From the NCBI RefSeq assembly GCF_029852145.1, contig NC_079975.1, forward strand, positions 7,564,001 through 7,628,000: DNA of 64,000 nucleotides, in the 5' to 3' direction. Below are positions 1 through 11,095 of this stretch, piece after piece. Made by a program: the position numbers and the translations under genes. Position 1 is the stretch's first letter. Every line of letters begins with the position of its first letter. The DNA comes from Microplitis mediator. Taxonomy: Eukaryota; Arthropoda; Insecta; Hymenoptera; Braconidae. Under the pieces are notes generated by a model. It was not told where the DNA came from. It was given only the letters and a program-made list of their open reading frames with translations, and made no database searches.

Positions 1-59
1 CGCCCACGATTTCAATCACCAATAATTTAATTAATTAATTAAGACGCTTTTTAACTGTA

Positions 60-499
60 CACTGTATAAAATTTCGGTGTACAAATGGAACCAGGGAACT
101 TTACACGGCTGTGTAATGTGAAATAACGGTGTAAAATTCACTCAGTGTAAATTTTCCATCTATTTAATTTTGATACGGTGTAATCTACTTTTTTTACACC
201 ATTCAGTGTTGCTCGTTATAATTTTGATTAATGAGCAACAAACGATCATTGAATATTTTTAACTACTTAATCAATGACTACATTAATTTTATTTAGGTAT
301 TAAATAGTATTTTAAATATTTTTATGATTATTTTTCTTAACGAAAAATTATCATAAACTACAAATTTACACGGTTGACGGTGTAAAAATTTTAAAATCAT
401 ACCGCCTAAATTTAACAAAATATTTGGTGTAATTTTCACACCAAAATTTTTACACCGAGACATTTACACTACACCGGATCAAAAAAAATTTTTACAGTG
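60..499. repeat. TA-flanked MITE, CACTG-ended, ACACCG-word family (copy 1)
   Basis: Begins CACTGTATAAAATTTCGG and ends TTTTTACAGTG, so the ends are inverted repeats. A TA dinucleotide flanks each side (58-59 and 500-501), as in Tc1/mariner-type target duplication. Both subterminal regions carry many degenerate copies of GGTGTAA / TTACACC. No coding capacity. Confidence 0.75.
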
Positions 500-501
500 T
501 A

Positions 502-660
502 GTGATCGAGTAATTTAACACCGAAAAATATTTTAACACCGGTAAAGAATATTTATACCTTTGGCGGTGTTATTTAAACACCGCTTTCGGTGTTTAAATT
601 TAACACTGAAAATTTTAACACCTACACCGTCTGAATTTACCCCTGGTTTTTACGGTGTAA
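502..660. repeat. Fragment of the second ACACCG-word element
   Basis: A run of AACACCG/CGGTGTT words. In reverse orientation the stretch matches the element at 17304-17749 (shared order: CGGTGTTATTTAAACACCG, AATATTCTTTACCGG). It abuts the previous element and is truncated. Confidence 0.6.
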
Positions 661-849
661 TAAAAATAATAAGTAATCAGGCTTAAAAAAATTTATTAAT
701 AAAATAAGGTGATGACCTAGTTTTGAAAATTCACTCGTGACCTATGGCAACGGTTACCCTCACTCTGTACTCTAGTCATTCTCATCCTATTTCACCAGCC
801 CCTCTTCTATCGGTATACATATGTATAGATGTATATGAAATTAACGTTC

Positions 850-1173
850 TATATAAAATTTAAACACTGACAGTGTGTGCACGTTGAGGTTCAAATGACG
901 TCATAGAGCGCCGAACGTCGAACCCAAGTGGGAAGGTGCATCGACCTAAAACCCCGGTTTCCCTGGCTAGGCGTCCTGGCCTCGCACAGCATCCCCCTGT
1001 TGTCCCGTTTGAGGATCTGTGCCGAGGACGCTCGCCCAATTGAGAAAGAGAAAGGAAGTAGAGGGAGTTTAATGCAAGATAGCTAAAGCTCCAAGAGGAA
1101 AGATTTTTCCTGATGAAAGAGCTTGCTCAGTGACGATGACGTTGGTGAACAAATCAGTGAGGGAAAAGACAAG
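850..1173 (+). other. Exon-like GC-richer block (possible non-coding first exon)
   Basis: Unlike its AT-rich surroundings, this block has near-balanced composition. TATAAAA lies at 852-858, a perfect CRE at 896-903, and AAG|GTAACC at 1173 could be a splice donor. No convincing open frame runs through it. It could be an alternative first exon of a rightward non-coding transcript, perhaps the mir-210 primary transcript. This is inference only. Confidence 0.3.
896..903. promoter_or_regulatory. CRE/ATF palindrome TGACGTCA
   Basis: Exact eight-base palindrome, the binding site of CREB/ATF bZIP proteins. It is one of five exact copies in the first 10.4 kb. Confidence 0.5.
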
Positions 1174-1384
1174 GTAACCAACAAAAATAATAATAGTAGT
1201 AATTATAATCACAATAGTAATTAAATATTTAAGAGCAATTGATACAGTAACTAAATTTTTAAAACAAATCAGATTTCAATATTGAACTTAAATCTAATAT
1301 TGCATTTTTATTTTATTACTTTTCTTATATTACTCGGAAAAATGATTATAAAGATAATTTCTGCATAAAAATGTCATTTAATTC

Positions 1385-1990
1385 CATACGGGAATTCATA
1401 TGGATTTTTTAGAATTCCCATAAATTCCTATAGGATCCTATGAATTCTTATGGGTCTTGTCTATAGTTTTTGACACAAAGATTCTTTTTCCTAGGCTCCA
1501 ATAAATTCTTATAAAACCCCATACTTTTTCCATGAATTTTTACAAAAGTTCCTTCAAATTTATGGGTGTTATAGATAGTATATAAATATATTGGGCCTAT
1601 GGAAATAGATCCCAATCTAATTTTTAAAAAATATCTCCAAGATATATGGAAACAGTCCCTATACATTATGGGAAATAGAACCATAATTATGGAAAATATT
1701 TTCTTAATATTATAGGAATCTTTTCCATACATTATGAGAATGGCCCCTATACTTGTTAAAACGTTTCCCATAATATAAAAAAATGACTTTCATACACTAT
1801 AGGAACTCTTTCTACTGTATCGTGGGAACAATTCCTATATATTATGACCCATATTTATGATAGTATTACCCATAATATATAAGAATGGCTCCTCTACATA
1901 CACGGAAATAGTTTCTATTTATTATGGAAATAATTCCCACTATTTATTGTAACGGCTTCATTAATTTTCTATCATGTCTATAGTCATTTT
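1385..1990. repeat. Word-array repeat (TTCCTATA / ATTATGGGAA)
   Basis: About 600 bases made of many degenerate copies of TTCCTATA, CCCATA and ATTATGGGAA in both orientations. The architecture is the same as in the MITE families of the window, but I could not fix the outer borders. Open frames in it are by-products of the repeated words. Confidence 0.55.
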
Positions 1991-2333
1991 TCCTATATGA
2001 CATATATATAATTTTTATTTCGACAAAAGAAATTTTTTTTTACATCAATTTTGTTAACTAAAAATATAATTTTGATAAAAAATAGCATACTGTGTAATAT
2101 TTTTGAATCGTTATTGAATAAAAAAAACTAACAAAGTTTAAGGTCATAAATAATGAGCATTGATTATTAAGTAACCACATTTGTCATCGATTTATGAATA
2201 CATAAACGTTTTCTTTAAAAATAAATTTCATTAATAAAATACGATATAGTAATTATTATTTTAAAATATAAATGTATGTAGTAATTGACAGTCAAAAAAA
2301 TAATACAGTAGTTTATGATTATTTGAGTAGATA

Positions 2334-3778
2334 TTAAAGGTATTGTTGGACAGTTTTTAAAAATATTCTATGACATTTAACTGTCATAACCGTATTAAAA
2401 TTTTATAAATCAACTATAGAAAAATTAAAGCCCAGATATAAATTTTAAAAAAAAATTACTTAGTTCTTAGCAATTAGAAGTTGAGTGAAATTTGTTAAAG
2501 AAATTTTAATAGAATCTTCATAGCAATTTTATACTTAGAATTTTCAAATTTTGTAGCCTAAAATTTATTTACCAAATTTTGTTCAACTCCTAATTGATAA
2601 CAACTGAAGTAATTTTTAAAAAAATTCTATACCGAGGAAGTCTCATTTCTGATCAGTAATCCAAGCTATAAAACTTGTAAATCTATTGTTAGATATTGTT
2701 TCTTAACTAGAAATACGATTTTGGTTGAGTAACTGGTATTTACTACTACTGCTAAGGTAAAAGCCCCTATACCCGCTCAGTACCATTAGTCGCTCACTTT
2801 AACTGTTTAAGGCGTTTTTTTATAATTTTTATAAAAAAAAATTACAACTAAAAATATTATTATTGATAAATAATTATTTGTGAATCTAAATATATTCAAA
2901 TATGATGTATCAAATTATTTTATAATAGATTATAAATTTAAATTAAGTGACTGTTTTCAAAATCGCGCTCAGCCGGGCATTTTTTACTTTAAACGTTCAT
3001 TCGTTAGATTAAATTTAGGCTACGTCAAATTTTTTAAGAATTGTTATAACTATATCTTATTAAATACATTTTTAAAATTCATGAAATTTTATATTATGAA
3101 AGAATAAAGTAGTATAATTTATAAATTATTTGTCCAAATCAATAAACTTATCATAGTTTAATTGATATTGTCTTTGAGCGACTATAGGCCCATGTGTTGG
3201 TCGAGTAATGGTACATGACAACTTTTAGTGAGCGACTATGGGTACACTCAAGGACCTTATTTAAAAAATTAATAATAATTAATTATCAACATAATTCTTC
3301 AAACTTAAATTTTATTCTAATACTCGAAACTTCAAAAAATAACTAAAAAAAAAAATATGGTTTTTCATTTTATTTATTAATTTATATTGAGTGATTTAGT
3401 CTCACTCCAATGAAAAGTGAGCGGGTATAGGGGCTTTTACCTTATCTGTCAAATTTTTATTTTGTTTTTGTTTCTTAAATTTTTGTTTAAGTAATTTTTA
3501 TATTTGTTTATACATACACTGTTTATCATGTGTTTCAGTATTAATTTGTAAGTAATGGTAACCCCCCTGTTTATGATACTTTTGTATCCAGAAAATAGTT
3601 CAATAAAAAAAAAAAATCTATACCTCGGCAAAATTTCAACTCCGATTAATTTTCAATTAATGATTTAATTTTTTTTTTAATTCATAAAAATTTAATACCA
3701 TTACAAAAGTTTTAGTCATTTAATATTTTTCAAAAGTGTGTGTGTGTGGGGGGGGGGGGGTTCTGAGAATGCCCTTAA
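2334..3778. repeat. G/C-tract-ended repeat (copy 1), interrupted by a MITE
   Basis: The left end TTAAAGGTATTGTTGG and the right end (13-G run at 3748-3760, then AATGCCCTTAA) match the repeats at 9209-9662 and 41270-41650. The inner inverted words AATTAGAAGTTGAGTGAAATTT and AAATTTTGTTCAACTCC are also shared. The copy is split by the insertion at 2755-3442. Confidence 0.6.
2755..3442. repeat. TA-flanked MITE with 24-bp perfect inverted ends
   Basis: Starts AGGTAAAAGCCCCTATACCC and ends with its exact reverse complement. TA flanks at 2753-2754 and 3443-3444. The interior repeats GAGCGACTATGGG-like words. It sits inside the repeat at 2334-3778. Confidence 0.8.
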
Positions 3779-3887
3779 GTAAAAGAAATAAACATGCAAG
3801 TGTTATGGTGGTGGAATTTTTTATGACAAGAACGGCAACATTAGCAGTAACGCAGCAGTAAAACCCTCAAAACCAGGAACGAACGAA

Positions 3888-3917
3888 CGCGCGAGGCCAC
3901 GTGGTGTGGCTCGCGCG
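3888..3917. promoter_or_regulatory. GC-rich palindrome with CACGTG core
   Basis: CGCGCGAGGCCAC is followed after a few bases by GTGGCTCGCGCG, giving 12-bp arms. The E-box CACGTG (3898-3903) lies at the junction. It is very GC-rich for this genome and sits 16 bases upstream of a CRE, which suggests a promoter. Confidence 0.45.
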
Positions 3918-3932
3918 GGATAATCAATGCAG

Positions 3933-3961
3933 TGACGTCATAAAGCTGTGGACCAATCAGC
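3933..3961 (+). promoter_or_regulatory. CRE plus CCAAT box
   Basis: TGACGTCA at 3933-3940 followed by CCAATCAG at 3953-3960. Together with the upstream CACGTG palindrome and the downstream exon-like block, this looks like a rightward core promoter. Confidence 0.45.
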
Positions 3962-3984
3962 TAAAAGCTCCATTCAACCCGCCA

Positions 3985-4344
3985 ACCTCGGATTTTCTCT
4001 TGGCAGTGGAAACTCTCTGAGTTTTGTCAGACTTTGTCCGACTGCAGTTCTGTCTCAACCACTGAATCTGCCGGTTGATGGTCCAGGGCCACTGCAGATC
4101 CTTACCATTTAATTTATTTTCCCCATCATTTTATTTAAAAATATTTTACAAGTGTTTTACTGCAACAATTTAAAAGCTTTTTATTTATTCAATAAATTAT
4201 TTTACTTGAGTTTTAAGTCATTTTGTTTAAGTGATAAATAACATTAATTTTTATTACGTTTATGGATTAAATTATTTTTTAAACTTTTAAAACAAAGTGA
4301 TTATCATCAGCTAGCAGTTCTGAGTAAACTCTTGATAAAATCAT
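3985..4344 (+). other. Exon-like block ending in a strong splice donor
   Basis: GC-richer sequence downstream of the CRE/CCAAT cluster ends TCAT|GTAAGTAC at 4344, a strong donor. The last two exonic bases are AT, so a start codon could in principle be split across the junction. No acceptor or coding partner was found nearby on the plus strand. I treat it as a putative 5' untranslated exon of an unidentified rightward transcript. Confidence 0.3.
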
Positions 4345-4849
4345 GTAAGTACAAGAGATATAAATATATGTAAATATAGACATTTAATTCTTTATTTATT
4401 TATTTACTATTTTATCTCATGTTCGTGTCGATGAAAATTTATTTCTGTTAATTTCATGTACTGTTTTTTATTTAAATTATTCAATCACACAGTATGTTTT
4501 TTATAAGTAGATATTGACACAGTTATTTTTGTTATCAAAACTATTTAGCAGTAGTATAACCACGTGTACGTTGTTTCAGACGAAACAAACCCACGCAATT
4601 TTCTCAGTAGACGAGAATCCGCCTACGCTGAGAGAAAGTCTATAAATTCTTTTGCAATGAAAGTAAACTTTTTTTTATCATATTAAAAATAAAAAAATCA
4701 TAGTTTTTTTTTTTGTAAAATGTAAAAAAAATTTGGATTTTCTCTTATGAAATTGCGCTCTAATAATTAAGTAGTGAAATTCCCTGCGAATTAGTAAATA
4801 TGCACTGGGAACCAGCTATAAATATACCTGTTTAAATTAATGGTATACT

Positions 4850-5067
4850 TAGGGTAGAGGTGCCATTTGTGGCCACTGCTCCATTTTTGGACATTTGATA
4901 CTTTATCTTAATTAATAAAAAAGTGTAAAATAAAATTACGTTTAATAGCGGGTTAAAAGTATCTTTTAATGCAGTTTTAAAATTAATTTTGTGATTGCGT
5001 CTTAAAAATTACTTTATTTAAATTTTTCAAGTATCAAAAACTGGCCAAAAACGGGACATCTACCTTA
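4850..5067. repeat. MITE, TAGGGTAGAAGTACC family (copy 1)
   Basis: Left end TAGGGTAGAGGTGCCATTTG, right end GGACATCTACCTTA; the ends are inverted. The subterminal words TGGCCACTGCTCCA and ACTGGCC are shared with copies at 14004, 19969 and 23461. Confidence 0.75.
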
Positions 5068-5584
5068 TAGGTGGAAAAATATTCGCAATTAATTTACTAA
5101 TTCATTTTTGAAGAGCGTATTTTAAATTTTCAAATAAATTATCTGATTTTTTTAGTATAATGAATCTGTGTTTTTTTTTTAATGTAAATAAGAATTAAAA
5201 ACTGTATATTTTGAACCATGTGTTCATGATATATAAAAAAAAAATGATTTTTTATCATAAAGATTTTTCAAAATTTTTTTTTTTATTACATTTTTTTATC
5301 ATTCAAAAAATTAAAAATCATTTTTAAAAATTGATGTATTCATTTATTTAATAACTAGACACTCATTAAAATTTATATATATTTTATATAAAAAACATAA
5401 AGTAAAAAGAATAACAATAAAGAAAAAAAAACTAAGATAAGATAAATTTTGTTGATAAGAATTATATAATTTTCGCGATGACTATTTAGTTTTGTTAATT
5501 AGGTCAAAATATAGCACACGAACCCTTCCTCGACTGAAAACCCCATCTAGCCCCCTGGAATGCACGTCATGTCAGGAGAGCTGG

Positions 5585-5635
5585 TGACGTCAGCAAAATA
5601 CGAACTCGCGATTGGCCAGTCGAGCTCTGACGTCA
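5585..5635 (+). promoter_or_regulatory. Twin CRE sites flanking a CCAAT box
   Basis: Two exact TGACGTCA palindromes (5585-5592 and 5628-5635) lie 43 bases apart with ATTGGCC, a reverse CCAAT box, between them (5611-5617). The spacing and composition are typical of a CREB/ATF-driven promoter. Confidence 0.5.
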
Positions 5636-5639
5636 CGAT

Positions 5640-5847
5640 CGTTCAGATCTCTCTCGCTCGTGCTTCCCTATTTTCCAGCCCTGTTTCCTTCTCGCGCATT
5701 TAACACTGTGTGTGCAAGTTCGAGTGTACATATATATGTGTATATATACACAATCACTAAAGAGTATACTGAGGTTCAAACTGGTTCAAAGCCCCAGTTT
5801 TCCAAGGCTACCTGATTCGCGGAGTTCGCCGAGCATTTTCGCTTCAG
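5640..5847 (+). other. Exon-like block downstream of twin CRE
   Basis: Starts in pyrimidine-rich, GC-richer sequence and ends CTTCAG|GTATTC at 5847. The short frames in it are not conserved-looking. It could be another non-coding first exon of the same rightward transcript as the block ending at 4344. Inference. Confidence 0.25.
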
Positions 5848-6192
5848 GTATTCATCGAAATTCGCGTACTTTTTTCCATTCATCGTATTTTCAAAATTAT
5901 CAATTTTGTATCAATATCAAACATATTGTTATTGTTATATACAATTAAATTTTTTTATATAGATTTTATTTTTATTCATTTATTAGTTCACGGAAATACA
6001 ATTTTTTTAATTTATAATACTGTTCCTCCCTTTTCTTTATTCTATCATATAAATATATTTTATTTTTATCACATATATATCGTAGTATATATTTGACTTT
6101 TATTCCTTCATTTTTTATTTAGGTAAATTTTCTGTAAATACACTTTTTTTTTTGCCAAATGAAATTTTTTGAAAAATAAATTAATTAATTTC

Positions 6193-6401
6193 ATGATACT
6201 AAAATTAGCCGTCTAATAATTTTTAGATTTTTGAAAAACAATAAATCATAAATAAAAAATATTTCAAAAAATTGCACCTGTAGTTTTTTTAATTTTCCAC
6301 ATGTGCATATTTTTATTTTTTTTTCTTCTTTAAATTGAATTGTTGACAAATAAATCCAAAAATTTTTAACTGTCTGCTGAGTGCTGACTTCAGGATCATT
6401 A
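6193..6401. repeat. MITE, TGATACTGAAGTTAGC family (copy 1)
   Basis: Ends ATGATACTAAAATTAGCC and CTTCAGGATCAT, with the family core GCACCTGTAG...CACATGTGCATA between. Most other copies lie at 32.6-37.5 kb. Confidence 0.7.
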
Positions 6402-6547
6402 AATTTCATTTGATTGTTTACAATTAATAGACAACCAATTTAATTAATTATTAATAATTACAAAATTAAAATAATTAAACAATTAAAAAATTTCTATGAA
6501 TTTTTTAAAAATAGAAATCGAATCAATTTAATTGAAAAATATGGTAT

Positions 6548-6735
6548 CGAGAAATGATCCGGAAGTTAGCAGACAATTAACAATTTTCGAATTTTTCTCG
6601 ACAATTTAATCTAAAAAAAAAAAAAAAAAAAAATATCCACATGTAGAAAGATTGAAAAACTATAAGTGCAATTTTTTTGAAATGTTTTTTATTTTAAATT
6701 TATCATTTTTATAAAAATCCAAAAATTTTACTCGA
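6548..6735. repeat. Partial MITE, TGATACTGAAGTTAGC family
   Basis: Begins ATGATCCGGAAGTTAGCAGAC, contains the core CACATGTAGAAAG...AAGTGCAA, and loses its far end in AT-rich sequence. Confidence 0.6.
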
Positions 6736-7846
6736 AAATATAAAAAATAAAATGAAGTTATTTCTTTAACTTTAAACAAATTATAGAACTATTTTGAGGA
6801 TTAAAAAATTTTTTTTATCAATATTTTGTAATTACCATAAAAATATAAATTAAAAAAAAAAAATTTGCCATACAACTCCAAGATTTTTACAAAAATTAAG
6901 AATAATTGAATAGTTTTGAATTAAATAAAGTACGAGCGGTTCTATCTTGAATTTTTATGAGTAAAGAATGTCGCAGAGGTCCATAAATAAAGGCCCATTG
7001 AGGATGACGCCGATGGGGATGGAGTAACGCAACCTAGTGACCTCCATTCGCGTCATTCACAATCCCACTCTTTACCTCTGGTGCACTGGTACACTCCCTT
7101 TACTTAACAAGGACACATACACGCATACATTCATCTAAAAAATATATATATACCCGATTGATTCAAATCCTGATTCAACTTTTTGTTTTATTCAAACATT
7201 ACAATGAATTAACTTACTTCCCAACTCAAATAATCCAATTCAATTCATAAATAAATAAGTTATACAAACATAAATATACTAAAATTTTTCCGAAGCTTAT
7301 CAAATTTATTTCCTCTTAAATTCATAAACGGCTCGAATTAATGAATTGAAAATTATTTACTGATTTAAAATTAAAATTAAAAGACATTGGTCGAATTTTT
7401 GACAAATAATTTATTTATGAAATTTATAAAATCCCTCTATCACGCGAATGAAGAACTTGAGCACTTAACTCAAAGAAGCTTTTTTTGTAGAGAATTAAAT
7501 TCCCTACAAAATTGTTATTTGCATTTTTGATGTAAATTTCGTTTTTTAGTCAATACCAACTAAAAACCCAAATTATCATCAGAAAAATGACTCAGAACCA
7601 ATACAGAAAAAACAATTAGAGTCAGAGTAAAATTACTAAGGAGACTTTTGAAGAGTATTAAATTACCTAAAAAATGCCGCAAATGGTGAACCGGTAACTT
7701 GAAATACAGCTGAGCATTAGAGAATTTAAAAAAAAAAATTAGATTCTCTATGCTTTTTAAACGGAATTTTTTTCTTGATATATACATCAATATTTTGATA
7801 TGGAAGTGAAAAAAAAAATGTTCATTCAAAGCAAATCATCCCAATA
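6736..7846. other. No gene seen; one GC-richer island at about 6960-7115
   Basis: Mostly A/T homopolymers. The island 6960-7115 (around GATGACGCCGATGGGGATGG) stands out in composition but shows no reading frame, hairpin or repeat I can name. Confidence 0.4.
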
Positions 7847-7848
7847 TA

Positions 7849-8214
7849 CTGTAAAAATAGGGAGAGACTTCGGAGTGATTACGGATTTTATTTACATCCG
7901 GATTTGCTCTATTACTCAGAGTTCCGGAGTTTTTAAAAAAATCATTCTAATCCGAAGTAAATACAGAATTTGTTTTTCCAACGGAGTGATCTGGATTTTT
8001 TTTAAATCCGCATTTACTCCGGTTCGGTGTTTTTATATTAAAATAAACTCCCTTTAGGAGTTAATTTCACTGCAAACCGGTATTCAATTTTAAAACAAAC
8101 TCCCTTTCAAAGACAATTTTACTTCAAAGGGATTAAATAAATACGCAGTCATCTACTCCGCATCCAGTCCAAATTCACTCCAGAATTCGCGTTCACTCCG
8201 AAAATTTTTTACAG
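7849..8214. repeat. TA-flanked MITE, CTCCG-word family
   Basis: Begins CTGTAAAAATAGG and ends ATTTTTTACAG, with TA on both sides. The interior repeats CGGAGT/ACTCCG/AAATCCG words on both strands. Confidence 0.75.
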
Positions 8215-8335
8215 TACATATATATAACAATTTGGATTTTTCTATTTCTTAAATGTTAGAAAAAAATTCAAATAAAAAAATATAACTTTCCAAATGAATG
8301 AATAAATCGTAAGTGTAAGTTGATTTAGTCCTAGT

Positions 8336-8447
8336 GAAATCTCGGGGTTGACTATGGTGATGTTTTGTTGCCAAGCAACCAACTTGGGTCAATGGAAAGG
8401 AAACACGCTCATATAATAGTCAAATAAGGTCAACCTGTGAGATTTTT
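8336..8447. other. Imperfect inverted block containing an RFX X-box
   Basis: AATCTCGGGGTTGAC at the left pairs with GGTCAACCTGTGAGATT at the right. Between them GTTGCCAAGCAAC (8367-8379) is a perfect match to the RFX X-box pattern GTTGCC-n-AGCAAC. Whether it is functional or chance inside a small repeat is open. The rest of 8217-9208 is AT-rich with nothing recognised. Confidence 0.35.
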
Positions 8448-9208
8448 TTACATTTTTAACAATGAATTCCTTCCACCCCGAATCAAATAATTGTTTTACA
8501 CCACTTATTCAACTCATAAAAACTTATATAATGGAGAAATTACATATCATGTTAACGTGTTTACTTTTTGCAACGATCAATGAAAAGTCACGCAATACAA
8601 TCATAAGTAATGAAAATAAATACTCATTATTTATTACATTATTACTGTCACATATATTTGATACTAATTACGTCATAATTAACAACCTTTAATTCTTACA
8701 AAAAGTCATATCAATTTATTTAAATAAAATAAATAAATTTAATCTTGATCATAATAATAATTAATGGAATGTTGATTTAAATTTATATCATTCAATTTAA
8801 TTTAATTTATTCCATTACATTTAATACCCGTTAAATTATTTAATGAGTTATTTAAACTTCAAATCAAGTATAATTTTAAAATTACTATATTTAATGTAAA
8901 TTATTATTATCATTTTCATAAGTATGAAATATGATAATTTTATACATTAATTTATTTAAATTTAAAGCTATTTTTTTTTCTTTGTTAATATTAAATTTGT
9001 GTCAGAGAAACATTTTTCATGATATAAAATTTTACTTAAATAACTCGATGAGTTAAATAGTGCAGTGGCTAATAATAATTCATTCAATAAATTAATGATA
9101 ATTTATGTTTCCAAAGTGAATATTTTTATTGATCTGAAATGAAAGTACTGCTTTACTCTTTAACTATAAATTTAGAATTCAATATAACCTACCCTTGACT
9201 TACCAATA

Positions 9209-9662
9209 TTAAAGGTATTCTTAGACCATCCCCCCCCCCACCTACGACTTTCTTAAAATACTCAATGACTTTCAACTGTCATACCTGTGTTAAAATTTAA
9301 TTAATTAATTAAAAAATAATTGAAACGTTAATTGAAAAATAAACGACGGTTACAATTACACCGAATTGTAGATTCAAAAAAGAATCTTACAGTTGTTGTC
9401 AATTGGGAGTTAAACGAAATTTGGTATAAAAATTTCAGCAAAATCTTCATGTCACTTTCATGTCGAAATGTCAAATTTTTTAGGGTAAAATTTATTGACA
9501 AAATTTCGTTTAACTCCAAATTGATAACAACTGTAAGTTAATTTTTCTTAAATGTATATTTAATTATTTTTTAATTAATTAATAAAATTTTGATACGATT
9601 CTGATGGTTAAAAGTCATTGAATATTTTTAAAAAGTGGGGGGTGTCTCTGAAATTGCCCTTG
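9209..9662. repeat. G/C-tract-ended repeat (copy 2, full length)
   Basis: Left end AAAGGTATTCTTAGACCAT followed by a 10-C run (9230-9239). Right end has a 6-G run and AATTGCCCTT. Inside, TTGGGAGTTAAACGAAATTTGG and its reverse complement form a smaller inverted repeat. Homologous to 2334-3778 and 41270-41650. Confidence 0.7.
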
Positions 9663-10313
9663 AAATCTTTTTTTTTTTTTTTCAATAAAAATTAATTATA
9701 TTCTAATTTAATGAATCAAAGACAGAAAAATTCAGTTTTGATTTTTCAATTCATAAATTTGTATACTTTGACACCGAGGAGCTTGAAATTTCTGAAATCA
9801 TTTCATTTTGTGCAACACATTCGTCGTTACTCCGCATTTAATCTCGAGTTCAAATTTCCGGAGCAAGTCGAAACAAGACAATTTAAAACCAATAACGCAC
9901 ATGTAAATTCAACTGGCGACATAATTCGATAGAATGACATTTTATTATTCAGAGACTGACAAAAAACAAATTAGATTCAAACAGGGCTGAAATAAAGTCA
10001 AAGAGTGATACAGCGAGCGGAAATAAAGTTTTTTTTTTTTTTCATCCCTAAGGATAAAATTTGTAATTTTCTCCTGACTAATTCTCATTGGTCGGAAATA
10101 TGATGGGCTTGTTACGATTGACAGGTGATATAAAAAATTTATTTCTAGCATATGTAGCCTATAAAAAAGTAAATTGAAAATTGAAAATTGAAAAAATAAA
10201 AAAAAATTATTACATCAAGTACTGAGCAGATGAAAATAAAGTCATTGACCCCGTGCTATTGCAGCCTCTCACCAGAGGAAAGTTCACTGGCCCAGCGCAA
10301 ACGTGTTATCTTC

Positions 10314-10321
10314 TGACGTCA
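10314..10321. promoter_or_regulatory. CRE/ATF palindrome TGACGTCA
   Basis: Fifth exact CRE. It lies in a 130-base GC-richer stretch (10247-10375) with CCACCCCC and an ATTTGCAT octamer-like word. No gene is attached. The flanking 9663-10494 is otherwise AT-rich without features. Confidence 0.4.
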
Positions 10322-10494
10322 CTGAAACATAGCGTCATTGAACCACCCCCTATTTGCATCCCTCTGAAAACTTATCAATATTGTATCATTAAATTTCGCC
10401 TTTTGCATCAAATCAGTATAGTAATGTACCAATCGAGTACTAAAATATCAAATTTATTTTTTTTCTCGTAAACAGGTTCAAAAGTTTCATTTAG

Positions 10495-11095
10495 ATATAA
10501 AAAGTCGCCTGTGAAAATTAGAGCTCTTAATATTAACATCAAGAGGTTCCTCATCGCACTTTTCTATTTTCCATAAGAATAACGTGGAAAAAATTTTTTT
10601 ACGACTTCTGATTTTTATAAGTAGCTAACGATGCGTCATAGGAATAATTGGCAGGCATGTTTTTGTAGGTAATTGAATTCTCTATAAAAAAAGTTTCTTA
10701 TCATTTTTTGATAAATCTATTTGTTCGAAAATTATTTAAGGTTGAAGTCGAATTCATATTAAATTTTGAGATCTTTTTACTTTTCCGGCGAAACTATCAG
10801 ACTTATTACAAAATATAATGAGACCTTTTTTTTAGACAATTTTATTCCCTAGAAGTTATTTTCAATAAAGTTTTTTCGAATTCCGCATTGTTTTCTAGTT
10901 ATTTTCATTTTAATGTCAAGCTCTTAAAATCGATCAGAATACTATTTTTTTTATGAGCATGACATTAAAATAAAAATAACTAGAAAACAATGCGGAATTC
11001 GAAAAAACTTTATTGGAAATAACTTCTAGGAATAAAATTGTCTACAAAAAAGGTCCCATGATATTTGGTAATAAGTCTGATTGTTATTTTTTGGA
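10495..11095. repeat. Foldback element (copy 1), asymmetrical
   Basis: Long inverted arms: AATTCCGCATTGTTTTCTAG near 10880 recurs reverse-complemented near 10985, and TTTTATTCCCTAGAAGTTAT likewise. The same sequence occurs as a complete foldback at 42111-43046; here the right arm stops early. Confidence 0.75.

Noticed and set aside
60..660. CRISPR-like array of ACACCG repeats
   Set aside because: Words are degenerate, irregularly spaced and in both orientations within an inverted-repeat element of a eukaryote.
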